Part shown: positions 14,711 to 22,680 of the stretch, one piece after another
Layout of the letters: each line of letters starts with the position of its first letter
Position numbering within the stretch: the first letter of the stretch is position 1
DNA from: Lachnospiraceae bacterium
GTDB lineage: Bacteria > Bacillota_A > Clostridia > Lachnospirales > Lachnospiraceae
Direction: 5' to 3'
Assembly: GCA_009774465.1 (NCBI GenBank)
Contig: VSNT01000066.1
Location: forward strand, 1-22,680
DNA length: 22,680 bases
The notes under the pieces: generated by a model
What the model was told of the DNA's origin: nothing
Database searches by the model: none
What the model saw: the letters and a program-made list of their open reading frames with translations, nothing else
Translations under genes and position numbers: made by a program

Positions 14711-15505
14711 TTACCCCAGCGCCACATCCAGTATCATCATAATCAAAAAGCCGGCCATAACTCCAACTGTACCCAGATTGGAGTGCTCTCCCTGATTGGC
14801 TTCCGGAATCAGTTCCTCCACCACCACATAAATCATTGCTCCCGCTGCAAAGGCCAAAAACCAGGGCATATAGGGAGTAATCCAGGCAGCAATCAGTGTA
14901 ATTCCAATTCCAAATATCAGCTCTACCAGACCTGATAAAGCTCCCAGCATAAAAGCCTTTCCCCTGCTCATTCCCTCCTGCCTAAGAGGCAGGGAAATGG
15001 CAGCGCCTTCGGGGAAATTCTGTATTCCGATTCCCAGCGCCAGTGCAAATGCCGATGCATAAAGTGCAGAATCCTCAGGGTGCTGGGCTGCCATTGCAAA
15101 TGCAAGCCCCACTGCCATTCCTTCCGGAATATTGTGCAGTGTTACTGCCAGTACAAGTAAAGTTGTTCTGTGAAACGAAGTTTTAACTCCCTCCGGCTGT
15201 TTCTCCCCTAAATGCAGATGAGGCATCAAAAAATCCAGCATATACAGAAAAATTCCACCAAGAATAAAACCGCCCGCTGCAGGAATCCAGCCGATTCCAC
15301 CCATTTCTTCTGTTTCTTCTATGGCAGGGAGTAATAAAGACCAGACGGAAGCAGCCATCATTACACCTGCCGCAAATCCAAGAAATGCTCTTTGAATGTT
15401 TTTTCCCATATCCTTTTTAAAAATGAATACTACACTGGCCCCAAGCGCTGTCATTAAAAAAGTAAAACCTGTTCCCGCACTTGCCCATCCGATTGCCTGA
15501 TTCAT
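14711..15505 (-). CDS. ZIP-family divalent metal transporter
   Basis: 264 residues from ATG 15505, where AGAGG stands five bases upstream; the longer GTG/ATG forms at 15541/15538 lack a ribosome site. About eight membrane segments. The metal-site helices carry HNIPEG (about 124-129) and QNFPEGAA (about 162-169), the ZupT/ZIP signature, and a late helix has VEELIPE. A short His-containing loop (HLHLGEK) precedes the metal-site helix. It imports zinc or related divalent metals; the exact specificity is unknown. It has its own promoter and is not part of the flanking systems. Confidence 0.95.
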   Translation of the reverse strand: MNQAIGWASAGTGFTFLMTALGASVVFIFKKDMGKNIQRAFLGFAAGVMMAASVWSLLLPAIEETEEMGGIGWIPAAGGFILGGIFLYMLDFLMPHLHLGEKQPEGVKTSFHRTTLLVLAVTLHNIPEGMAVGLAFAMAAQHPEDSALYASAFALALGIGIQNFPEGAAISLPLRQEGMSRGKAFMLGALSGLVELIFGIGITLIAAWITPYMPWFLAFAAGAMIYVVVEELIPEANQGEHSNLGTVGVMAGFLIMMILDVALG

Positions 15506-15552
15506 ATGATCCTCTTTCCGCACCAGGAACTGATGCATCACTCTATAGTAAT

Positions 15553-15581
15553 AGTATACACAGTTTTTTATTTTGTTCCAA
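15553..15581 (-). promoter_or_regulatory. Promoter of the ZIP transporter gene
   Basis: Minus strand: -35 TTGGAA (15576-15581), a 17-base spacer and -10 TATACT (15553-15558), about 50 bases upstream of the chosen start. Confidence 0.55.
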
Positions 15582-15600
15582 TTACAAAATTTAACTTTCT

Positions 15601-16884
15601 CTAAGCCACCGGTTTTTTCAACTCCTTAAACATATTTTTTTTATAAAATTCAACCCCTGGCTGGTCAAAAGGATTTACTTCATTGATTCGACAGGAAAGA
15701 TAGCAGGAAAACATAAACAGGTAGAAAAGTTCACCTAATGTATGTTCATCAATAGCCGGTATGGAAAAATTCAGGCATGGAATTCCTCTCTCACTGTGCG
15801 CTTTCATTGTTGCACAACGCGCAATATTATTGATATCCCAAAAGTCTTTACCGGCAAGATAATCAAAATAATCTTTTTTTTCATCATAAGGCAGGATAAC
15901 TGAGGCATCCTTTTCCCGCACCTGTAAAAAGGTTTCAAACAAAATCGGATTTCCCTGCTGAATAAACTGTCCTACAGAATGTAAATCCTCTGAAGCAGAT
16001 ACTGCTACAGGATAAAGGGCTTTACTGTCCTTCCCCTCACTTTCCGCAAAAGCCTGTATCCACCATTTTGCAAAATAATCAAGCCGCGGTTCAAAATACG
16101 CCATCATTTCAATATTATATCCTCTGTCATATAAAAGTTTACGTGCAACCGCATATTTTAACGCAATATTATCCTTTGCCGATTCCCTCAAAAGACGGTT
16201 TTTCATATTCCGCATACCGCTTACTACTGCGCATATATCAATACCAGCCACTGCCATAGGAAACAGTCCTACGTCAGTTCCTGCCGAATATCTGCCGCCA
16301 ACCTTTTCCGGAAAAACAAGAAAGGTATATCCATTGTCAATACACAACTGCTCCAACGTACTTCCCGGCGTTCCTGTTGCAAAAATTCTCCTGGATGCCT
16401 CTTTTATTCCATATCGTTTCTCAAGGTACCTGCGCAGCATACGAAAAGCAATCCCCGGTTCTAAGGTTTCAAAATTCTTAGCTATGCAGTTTATGTAGAT
16501 TGAACGATATCGTTCAAGTTCTTCCAGTGTGCGTTTCATTTCCATTGCCGAAATTGTATTTCCTGTCCAGATAATTTCAGGTCCATTTTGAGGTCGAAGT
16601 GCATGAATGGCAGCTCTGGATGCCTGATTGGAGCCTCCAATTCCAATAACTACAAATACATCCGCATCTTTCCTTACCTGGTCAGCCTGCAAACACAGGC
16701 TCTTTAAATGCTCTTCTCCGGCTGTCTCATCTACGGAAAGCCACCCCAAAAAATTCTTATACTCTTTTTCGCCTTTCTTTGCCGCCTCCAGTAAGGGCGC
16801 CATCTCACTTAACTTCGATTTAAATTCATCTTCGTTTAAAAAATTCTTTTTATCCAAAATTGTTAATTCAATCTTGTTTTCCAT
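15601..16884 (-). CDS. pgi: Glucose-6-phosphate isomerase-like protein
   Basis: 427 residues from ATG 16884, preceded by AAGGAAAG; the upstream GTG at 16893 is less likely. Phosphosugar isomerase features: GIGGSNQASRA (phosphate-binding loop), VGGRYSAGTDVGLFP (signature 1), AESEGKDSKALYP with the expected catalytic Glu, EDLHSVGQFIQQGNP, and NPFDQPGVEFYKKNMF near the C-terminus (signature 2). It interconverts glucose-6-phosphate and fructose-6-phosphate in typical members. The phosphate-loop sequence SNQAS differs from the usual SYLGAR. The gene is divergent from a ROK regulator beside a sugar transporter, so it may be a pathway-specific paralogue rather than the housekeeping enzyme. Confidence 0.88.
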   Translation of the reverse strand: MENKIELTILDKKNFLNEDEFKSKLSEMAPLLEAAKKGEKEYKNFLGWLSVDETAGEEHLKSLCLQADQVRKDADVFVVIGIGGSNQASRAAIHALRPQNGPEIIWTGNTISAMEMKRTLEELERYRSIYINCIAKNFETLEPGIAFRMLRRYLEKRYGIKEASRRIFATGTPGSTLEQLCIDNGYTFLVFPEKVGGRYSAGTDVGLFPMAVAGIDICAVVSGMRNMKNRLLRESAKDNIALKYAVARKLLYDRGYNIEMMAYFEPRLDYFAKWWIQAFAESEGKDSKALYPVAVSASEDLHSVGQFIQQGNPILFETFLQVREKDASVILPYDEKKDYFDYLAGKDFWDINNIARCATMKAHSERGIPCLNFSIPAIDEHTLGELFYLFMFSCYLSCRINEVNPFDQPGVEFYKKNMFKELKKPVA

Positions 16885-16943
16885 ATCAATCACTTTCCTT
16901 ATTTTTTCCTTAAAATATCTTTTTTTCTCTCCCTGTCCTATGT

Positions 16944-16949
16944 TATAAT
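16944..16949 (+). promoter_or_regulatory. Extended -10 promoter of the ROK gene
   Basis: TGTTATAAT is an ideal extended -10, about 33 bases before the TTG start. The -35 region is poor. Around it lies an AT-rich near-palindrome (TTAAATATATTAA) that could be an autoregulatory site shared with the divergent isomerase gene; this is inferred only. Confidence 0.5.
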
Positions 16950-16982
16950 TAAATATATTAACTAATGAAAAGGAGTAATATT

Positions 16983-18206
16983 TTGCAGATCATCAACGGA
17001 ACAAATCTCCCAAGAGCCAAACTTGAAAATCAGACTGCAATTCGCAGAATTATATATCATTATGGTCCAATATTAAGGAGCGAAATTGTAACTCGATTAT
17101 CGTTGACTCTCCCGACAATTACCACCACAGTAAACAATCTTATCGCCCAGGGCTATGTCAGGGAGCTGGAAAATACCTTAACCTCCGAAAAAAAGCTGGG
17201 AAGAAAACCTTCTCTGATTGATATTGTGGCTGACCGAAATTATTTCCTTGGGATTGAAATGCGTTCCTCCTTAAGAAATCTATGTATTGTCGATTACCGC
17301 GGTAAAATACTTTGTTCCGTATCTAATCAGGACTCCTGTGATGATTTTAAAGCCAATATGAAACAGACAGCCCATATGGCAGCTAATCTGATAAAAGACA
17401 GCGGCCTGTCCAAATCCAGGCTTGCAGGTATTGGCTTTTGTTTACCCGGCGCCACCAATTCAAGGCAGAAATCTTTTCGCAAAGGCTCTCAGCCAGTTTG
17501 GGAAGATAACAGAATTCAAAATTATTTGTCAGAATTCCTGTCTTACAATGGTCCCATAACAATTGTTAATAATGGAATTGCCAGAGCTTATGGAGCGCTT
17601 TTATTTCATAAAGACCTGTTAAAAAAATCCTCTTCCTTTGCATACGTTTTTATTTCCAGCGGTATTTCCTGTCCTCTGATGGACACCAGCATCCATTATC
17701 ATGGAAAAATCTGGGGAGAAGGAGAGGCCGGCCACATGGTGTTAAACCCCAATGGTCCGTTATGTTATTGTGGGAATCACGGCTGCTTTGATGTTTTGTC
17801 GGGAGAATATTCTGTCATCCAAAAATGTACAGAAGCCATCCAAAATGATCAGGCTCCTGTTCTCCGCCAACTTTGCGCCAATCCCGGTCAGCCTAAAATT
17901 CTGGAAATTTTACTTGCACAGGAAAAAGGAGATGAAACTGTCTGCCGCATATTACAGGATGCTGTTTTTTATATTGGAATCGCCATCTCCAATATAGAAA
18001 ACTTTGTCCATCCACAGACAATTCTCATTGAATGTCGTTTTTTTGAAAATAAACAGAACTACGACAAATTACTGGAGGTAATACATAACAGCCTGTATAC
18101 TTCCAACAATGTTGACATTCATCTTTTATCTCCTGATGAATTCAGCGGAGCCAAAGGCGCGGCGGCAGTTGCAATAGACAACAATCTTGACCTCTACATT
18201 GAATAA
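16983..18206 (+). CDS. ROK-family transcriptional regulator
   Basis: 407 residues from the TTG at 16983. An ATG at 16965 is in frame, but its own codons form the AAGGAG ribosome site seven bases before the TTG, so the TTG is the real start. An N-terminal winged helix (IRRIIYHYGPILRSEIVTRL, then SLTLPTITTTVNNLI) is followed by a ROK sugar-kinase-like domain. The ROK zinc motif is intact as CYCGNHGCFD, preceded by GEAGHM. ROK repressors bind a sugar or sugar phosphate and control nearby transport and catabolic genes. Here it is divergent from the isomerase and convergent with the ABC operon, so both are likely targets. Confidence 0.92.
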   Translation: MQIINGTNLPRAKLENQTAIRRIIYHYGPILRSEIVTRLSLTLPTITTTVNNLIAQGYVRELENTLTSEKKLGRKPSLIDIVADRNYFLGIEMRSSLRNLCIVDYRGKILCSVSNQDSCDDFKANMKQTAHMAANLIKDSGLSKSRLAGIGFCLPGATNSRQKSFRKGSQPVWEDNRIQNYLSEFLSYNGPITIVNNGIARAYGALLFHKDLLKKSSSFAYVFISSGISCPLMDTSIHYHGKIWGEGEAGHMVLNPNGPLCYCGNHGCFDVLSGEYSVIQKCTEAIQNDQAPVLRQLCANPGQPKILEILLAQEKGDETVCRILQDAVFYIGIAISNIENFVHPQTILIECRFFENKQNYDKLLEVIHNSLYTSNNVDIHLLSPDEFSGAKGAAAVAIDNNLDLYIE

Positions 18207-18237
18207 TCACCAAATACATCCTTATGTTAAATTATGA

Positions 18238-18264
18238 CTCCGCAACGCAGTTCGCAGTGCGGAG
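18238..18264. terminator. Hairpin between convergent ROK and rubredoxin-VOC genes
   Basis: CTCCGCA and TGCGGAG form a 7-base stem with an inner GC/GC pairing. On the plus strand CCATTTTAT follows. It sits between two converging 3' ends and probably works in both directions. Confidence 0.65.
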
Positions 18265-18278
18265 CCATTTTATCAATT

Positions 18279-18965
18279 TTATTTCTGTTTTTGCTGCCGC
18301 TGTGACAGATACTGGGATTCCGGTTCCTTCCAAGTAACCGTATCCGGTGTCTGCCAATAATACATTGCATTTCCCTCACTGTCTTCAACAACCGCATAGG
18401 CCTGTCCTTCTACTTCATAACGCTCCTTTAAAACTCTGCCTCCATATTCTACTGTCTTTTTAAGTGCTTCTTCAATGTCGTCCACTTCTACCATAAATCT
18501 GGGATCACTTCCGGTATCCTCCGCCGCCTTTGCCTTTAAAAATCCATATCCAAAAGATGGAACGCTTGGCTCCCAATTGGGATTTCCCGGTCCTGTGGCA
18601 CAATACATCAGCGGAAGGTCCGGATCAGCATGTTCCGTATTGATAATATCCCAGTCAAATACTTCCTCGTAAAACTTTCTGGTTATTTCCGGATCATTAT
18701 ACCCCAGTACAAAACGTCTGAGACGTCCGTGCCTGCTGTAAGCTTTAAAATGCTTTGGATGATGATAGGAAATATTCATCGGGTCCCAATTGGGATCAGG
18801 CTTTGGAAAATCCACGTGAATTCTGCGATTATCAATACTTCCGTTAAAGGGTTCTGATAAAAACTGATCCTTCGGCGCATTACATGCAGGACAATACTCG
18901 GGGCATGCTTCCTCCTCCCTCACAAATGGAAAACCACAGACATAGCAAGTATATACTTTTTTCAT
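18279..18965 (-). CDS. Rubredoxin-like domain fused to a VOC-fold domain
   Basis: 228 residues from ATG 18965, preceded by AGGAGG; the longer ATG at 18992 overlaps the upstream gene and has no ribosome site. Residues 7-28 carry CYVC and CPAC (C7, C10, C25, C28), a rubredoxin/rubrerythrin-type iron or zinc site. From about residue 60 a VOC (glyoxalase/dioxygenase-fold) domain begins, with HGRLRRFVLGYNDPEITRKFY and a C-terminal half EVDDIEEALKKTVEYGGRV. It is last in the sugar-ABC operon and is a paralogue of the gene before it. The fusion suggests redox or metal-dependent handling of a sugar-derived compound; no reaction can be assigned. Confidence 0.8.
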   Translation of the reverse strand: MKKVYTCYVCGFPFVREEEACPEYCPACNAPKDQFLSEPFNGSIDNRRIHVDFPKPDPNWDPMNISYHHPKHFKAYSRHGRLRRFVLGYNDPEITRKFYEEVFDWDIINTEHADPDLPLMYCATGPGNPNWEPSVPSFGYGFLKAKAAEDTGSDPRFMVEVDDIEEALKKTVEYGGRVLKERYEVEGQAYAVVEDSEGNAMYYWQTPDTVTWKEPESQYLSQRQQKQK

Positions 18966-18978
18966 TTTCAATCTCCTC

Positions 18979-19506
18979 CTATTCCCTGTCATATCCTGTT
19001 TCCGGCTCTTCCCATGTTCTGGAATTTCCGGGACGCCACAATTGAATCACATTTCCTGACGGATCTTCTATATGTGCGCTGGTTACCCATCCTTCTTTGT
19101 CATTAGGCTCATCCCCAACTACTTTTCCGCCATGCGCAATCACGTTTTCTATGGTTTCAGCTACAGGTCTTCCTCCATGAATCTCCATAAAAATCATGGG
19201 CTTTGGCAGTCCTTCCGGTGCATGATGTGCAATTACATTCATGTGTCCCGGCACTACTCCCTCATAAGTTTCATAACTTGGTCCAGTTGCAATCAACAGA
19301 GATGGATTTTCACTCCCCGGTTTTTTACCTCCCGCCGGTACCGGAAGTTCAATCATATCCCAGCCTAAAACATTCACATAAAAGTTCTGGAATCTTTTGA
19401 AGTCCTTATAATACAATGTCATGATTCTGGCACGTCCATGCAAATCCTTATTTGGATATTTTTTTGGTGCCCGGTAAGGATAATTTTCTGTTTTTCTCTC
19501 ATTCAT
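18979..19506 (-). CDS. VOC-family protein
   Basis: 175 residues from ATG 19506 (MNERKTENYPYRAPKKYPNK); an in-frame TTG at 19512 fits the AAAGGAG slightly better and cannot be excluded. The VOC fold is shown by LHGRARIMTLYYKDFKRFQNFY, VNVLGWDMIELP and the C-terminal AHIEDPSGNVIQLWRP. It shares its HGR-x-R start and helix layout with the following rubredoxin-VOC protein, indicating duplication. It sits 36 bases after the second permease in the ABC operon. VOC proteins include isomerases, epimerases and lyases; substrate unknown. Confidence 0.82.
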   Translation of the reverse strand: MNERKTENYPYRAPKKYPNKDLHGRARIMTLYYKDFKRFQNFYVNVLGWDMIELPVPAGGKKPGSENPSLLIATGPSYETYEGVVPGHMNVIAHHAPEGLPKPMIFMEIHGGRPVAETIENVIAHGGKVVGDEPNDKEGWVTSAHIEDPSGNVIQLWRPGNSRTWEEPETGYDRE

Positions 19507-19542
19507 ATTCAAACTTGCTCCTTTCTCATTGCTCAATCAAAT

Positions 19543-20562
19543 TTAAACAGCCCCTGACATCCTCATACGTTTCGCCTCGGCAATTCTTTTTCGTTTGAGT
19601 CTGTTATATGCAATTTTCCCTTTATTGGTATTAAAAATTACAAACAGCAATAATAAAACATATACAATAATGTTCTGTGTAGTAGTTCCCACATGCAGCC
19701 GCGACATACCTATCATCATAATTCTCACGCTCAATGATCCCATTAAAATACCCAATGTCTGGTTATGACTGAATGTCCCGATCCACGCCCCCAACATCAT
19801 TGGGAAAAAATTGTTAAACACTACGGAATTACTCCCCATTCCAAGTACCGGGGGCAGGCTCCCTTTAAATGCTGTTTCAAAAACCCCTGCCAGACTGGCC
19901 ATAATCCCTGCCAGAAGATAACAGACAATACAATTTAAATAAATATTGATACCACTGTTATGAGCCAGCCCCTGATTTCCCTGAATTGCTTTCAGTTTAT
20001 ACCCATAAACGCTGTATTCATATATAATCGTTGCCAACAGCAGCAGTACCAAAATGACTCCTGTTACAAATGTAACATCAGAAAGAACCTCAAAGCCTCC
20101 TTTTCCATAAATTGTCACTCCCTGCTGATTGTTAACGCCAAAACTCAAGCACTCAAATACAAGTGTCATTCCAATTCCCAAAATCATAGGCAGAATACGA
20201 AAATTCACAAATATAATGCCTACAAGCATCCCGCACAGGCCGCCCAAAATCATAGACAAAACAAGCATTCCCATGCCTCCCAGTCCAAAGTTAACCGCCA
20301 GCGTACCACCGAAAATCACCCCCACATACATCTGACTCCCAACAGAAAGATCCATACGCCCTGCTCCCAAATTGGCGTTGATGGCCATCGCAAACGCATA
20401 AGAGGATATCAAATTACGCAAAAGCATCTTCACATCTGCCGAAGTATTAATTACACCCATTCCGGTCACCGCACGGTCGGCAATTTCAAAAAAAATCCAG
20501 ACAATCAAAGGAATCGCAATTGTTTTTAATACGGTGCATACGCCTTTCTTCCAAGTTCTCAT
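19543..20562 (-). CDS. Sugar ABC transporter permease (RbsC type), second
   Basis: 339 residues, about 8-10 hydrophobic segments, with AINANLGAGRMDLSVGSQMYVG, which fits the BPD_transp_2 (ribose/galactose permease) conserved region, and a charged C-terminal tail. ATG 20562 has GGAGG nine bases upstream. It lies 25 bases after the first permease. Two different permeases with one double ATPase indicate a heterodimeric channel, as in several pentose and autoinducer-type importers. Confidence 0.92.
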   Translation of the reverse strand: MRTWKKGVCTVLKTIAIPLIVWIFFEIADRAVTGMGVINTSADVKMLLRNLISSYAFAMAINANLGAGRMDLSVGSQMYVGVIFGGTLAVNFGLGGMGMLVLSMILGGLCGMLVGIIFVNFRILPMILGIGMTLVFECLSFGVNNQQGVTIYGKGGFEVLSDVTFVTGVILVLLLLATIIYEYSVYGYKLKAIQGNQGLAHNSGINIYLNCIVCYLLAGIMASLAGVFETAFKGSLPPVLGMGSNSVVFNNFFPMMLGAWIGTFSHNQTLGILMGSLSVRIMMIGMSRLHVGTTTQNIIVYVLLLLFVIFNTNKGKIAYNRLKRKRIAEAKRMRMSGAV

Positions 20563-20587
20563 TGTAATCCTCCATTCACATACATAC

Positions 20588-21604
20588 TTAAAACTGCTGC
20601 CTGGAAGGCAGTGTTACAGCCCGCTCACTGTTGAGCACTACCAGAATCAGAAAGATCACCCCACGCACCCCCTGAATCAGCATACTGGACACCCCGATCA
20701 TGAGTAATCCCTGATTTAATGCGCAGATCGTCAATGCCCCGGTAAATCCGGAATAAGCGTTTGACTTTGCACCGCCAAAGATTGACATGCCTCCCAATAC
20801 GGTTGCCAGCATTACATCCATTCCCATTCCGTTCCCCACACTGTTGGAAACACTTCCGGTACGAATAATCTGATAAACACCTGCCAGTCCGATTCCAAGA
20901 CCGGCTAAAAGAAATCCAATACATCGTACTCTGGTAATGTTGATGCCTGTCTGCCTGGCACACTCACTGTTTCCTCCAATAAACCGAAGCTGTCTTCCCA
21001 CCGGCGTCAAATAATACACCACCAGGCACAAACCAAAAAACAGGATAAAAGAAATATATCGGAATCCTCCATTATCCAGGCTTCTGCACAGATTATAATC
21101 CACCTTAAGGGTTTCTGCTCCGACAATCTGCTGAGTAATGGAAGCATACAGCGTCAAACCGATAATTGCCACCATCGCACTCTTAATATGCAGAGCCACA
21201 CTTAATGTATAATTGCAAAGCATAAGCAGTATCCCTGACAGTATTGTAAGAATTATGGTACTTACAATATTTTGTGAAGTCTGATAATGCAACGCCCCCA
21301 CTGCTGCTGCAAGCCCCATTACATTCCCTACGGAAAAATCAACGTCTCCGGTAGTAAAAACAAAAGTCATTCCAATCGCCAGCGTTCCAACAATCAGACT
21401 TTGATTAAAAATACCTTTAAATACATTTGCGGTAAAAAATCTGCCTTTTGTTAAAATCGAAAACAAAACAATGATAAACAGCAATATTACAAATGGAAAA
21501 ATCAAAGAAAACGCCCGCTTATTCTTCAACATGCTTATTCTGTCACGAATCCCCAGCTTAACTTTACGCTCATCTTTCTCAGATACAGATGTTTTCCTAT
21601 TCAA
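20588..21604 (-). CDS. Sugar ABC transporter permease (RbsC type), first
   Basis: 338 residues from a TTG at 21604, selected by GGGAGG eight bases upstream. A basic N-terminus precedes about nine membrane segments. Conserved features are TTGDVDFSVGNVMGL (permease family loop) and GGNSECARQTGINITRVR, the cytoplasmic coupling region that contacts the ATPase. It is 13 bases after the ATPase gene. It works with the following permease. Confidence 0.93.
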   Translation of the reverse strand: MNRKTSVSEKDERKVKLGIRDRISMLKNKRAFSLIFPFVILLFIIVLFSILTKGRFFTANVFKGIFNQSLIVGTLAIGMTFVFTTGDVDFSVGNVMGLAAAVGALHYQTSQNIVSTIILTILSGILLMLCNYTLSVALHIKSAMVAIIGLTLYASITQQIVGAETLKVDYNLCRSLDNGGFRYISFILFFGLCLVVYYLTPVGRQLRFIGGNSECARQTGINITRVRCIGFLLAGLGIGLAGVYQIIRTGSVSNSVGNGMGMDVMLATVLGGMSIFGGAKSNAYSGFTGALTICALNQGLLMIGVSSMLIQGVRGVIFLILVVLNSERAVTLPSRQQF

Positions 21605-21617
21605 CCTTTCATCCTCC

Positions 21618-22680
21618 CTAAATCATACATTCTATCAATTCTGTATTTTTAAAACCATCCCTGCGTAAAAACTCGCCGGTCACTTTTCCATCCCTCATGA
21701 TTAAAAGCCGGTCGCTCATACCGCATAATTCCGGTAATTCTTCAGAAATCAAAACAATAGATTTTCCCTTTTTCTTCATATCATAAATCAATTGATACAT
21801 TGCTGTTTTTACGCCAATGTCAACACCTCTGGTAGGGCAGTCCAGCACAAGAATATCCGCATCCACACCAATCCATTTACCAAATACCACCTTTTGCTTA
21901 TTTCCTCCTGAAAGCGCTTTTACCGGCTGAAGGAGTCCCGTACACTTAATTGCCAGAGCATCTACCATCAACTGCGCATATTTCTTTTCCCTTTTTGCAG
22001 ATATAAAGGGGCCAAATGATTTATTCTTTTCATATCCGGTAGATTGAATATTTGCCCCAATAGAAGCATTTACCTCCAGTGATTCCGTGTCTCTGTTTTT
22101 AGACACGTAACCCATATGATTCAAAAAAGCAGACTTTGGGTTTTTAATCACAATATTTTTTTCTATCAATTTAACTTCTCCGTCAATTACTTCTGTTAAC
22201 CCAAATAAAGCCTTCCCAAGCGTATGCATACCACATCCGGACAATCCGCCTATACCCAGAATCTCACCCTTATGAAGTTCCATTGTAAAGCACATTAAGT
22301 CTTCCATTGTGGTAATACAGTCTGCTTTCAGCACCACTTCATCACCATAACCATCCATATCCGCCCGGTAATAACTTCCTGTCAGTTTCCTTCCAATCAT
22401 CTTTTCCTTAATGTCATCCGCAGCAAAATCTTTCCGTTCTAAATTGTCAATGATGCAGCCATCTCTTAATATCGTTAATGCATCACAGTGCTCCATCAGT
22501 TCTTCCAGATCATGGCTGATAAAAACCACTGCCTTATTCTGCTTAGCCATATCATGCATCAGCCGGTATAGAATCTGCCGTCCGGTCTCTGATATGGCAG
22601 TAGATGTTTCATCCACAATCAAAATTTCAGGCTCATTTGCCATCGCTCTGGCAATCTCACTCAGTTTTCTCTGTTCAATG
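21618..22680 (-). CDS. Sugar ABC transporter ATP-binding protein (RbsA/MglA type), 5' end outside window
   Basis: The frame is open to the window edge. It begins in the signature of the first nucleotide-binding domain (IEQRKLSEIARAMANEPEI, then LIVDE Walker B), followed by the H-loop FISHDLEEL. The second domain has the degenerate Walker A typical of this family (GLSGCGMHTLG), signature LSGGNKQK and Walker B LVLDCPTRGVD. In that motif the usual catalytic Glu is Cys (codon 21837-21839). It energises the two permeases next door. A binding protein gene is expected upstream, outside the window. Confidence 0.95.
   Translation of the reverse strand, partial: IEQRKLSEIARAMANEPEILIVDETSTAISETGRQILYRLMHDMAKQNKAVVFISHDLEELMEHCDALTILRDGCIIDNLERKDFAADDIKEKMIGRKLTGSYYRADMDGYGDEVVLKADCITTMEDLMCFTMELHKGEILGIGGLSGCGMHTLGKALFGLTEVIDGEVKLIEKNIVIKNPKSAFLNHMGYVSKNRDTESLEVNASIGANIQSTGYEKNKSFGPFISAKREKKYAQLMVDALAIKCTGLLQPVKALSGGNKQKVVFGKWIGVDADILVLDCPTRGVDIGVKTAMYQLIYDMKKKGKSIVLISEELPELCGMSDRLLIMRDGKVTGEFLRRDGFKNTELIECMI

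Noticed and set aside
16965..16982. ATG start for the ROK regulator six codons upstream
   Set aside because: Those codons are the ribosome site itself (AAGGAG). The TTG at 16983 is properly spaced.
1..22680. CRISPR arrays, tRNA or rRNA genes
   Set aside because: No regularly spaced direct repeats and no cloverleaf or rRNA-like sequence noticed by eye. A tRNAscan or CRISPR finder run would settle it.

Overview
The window looks like chromosomal DNA of a gut Firmicute, most likely a Lachnospiraceae (Blautia/Ruminococcus-like) species. This rests on the strong AGGAGG ribosome sites, moderate GC with AT-rich gaps, the DUF6870/SymE/DUF6075-type genes typical of Lachnospiraceae conjugative elements, and a clostridial subtilase. 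The assignment is inferred from gene content, not measured.

Left part (1-3.8 kb): a mosaic of mobile-element pieces, all on the minus strand. It holds the N-terminal part of a large serine recombinase running off the left edge, a DUF6870-like gene, a broken gene remnant, an AT-rich HEPN plus zinc-ribbon cargo gene, a highly structured leader with a 30-codon ORF, and a small operon (49-aa protein, SymE-like protein, DUF6075-like protein). A C-terminal remnant of another element gene marks the right border. A 22-base imperfect inverted repeat (20 of 22 matching) lies just upstream of the recombinase and again inside the 3' end of the neighbouring subtilase gene.

Centre (3.85-14.5 kb): a compact type VII secretion (ESX/Yuk-like) operon on the minus strand. 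It starts from a good promoter with a dyad at the predicted start site. The order is an EssC-type FHA/triple-ATPase coupling protein, a YukD ubiquitin-like protein, five tandem WXG100-like proteins (two canonical, three degenerate), an unrecognised 198-aa protein, a DUF2974-type lipase whose WXG100-like helical segment is at its C-terminus, and a subtilisin-like S8 protease. EssA, EssB and EsaA are not visible. The likely logic is that the small helical proteins and the lipase are substrates or carriers for EssC, the 198-aa protein is an immunity or accessory candidate, and the protease processes substrates. This is the most interesting region.

Right part (14.5-22.7 kb): a structured inverted-repeat element separates the operon from a ZIP metal transporter. 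Next come a glucose-6-phosphate isomerase-like gene divergent from a ROK regulator, and a sugar-ABC operon on the minus strand. That operon has an RbsA-type ATPase (5' end outside the window), two RbsC-type permeases, a VOC-fold protein and a rubredoxin-VOC fusion. Together these suggest ROK-controlled uptake and processing of an unidentified sugar.
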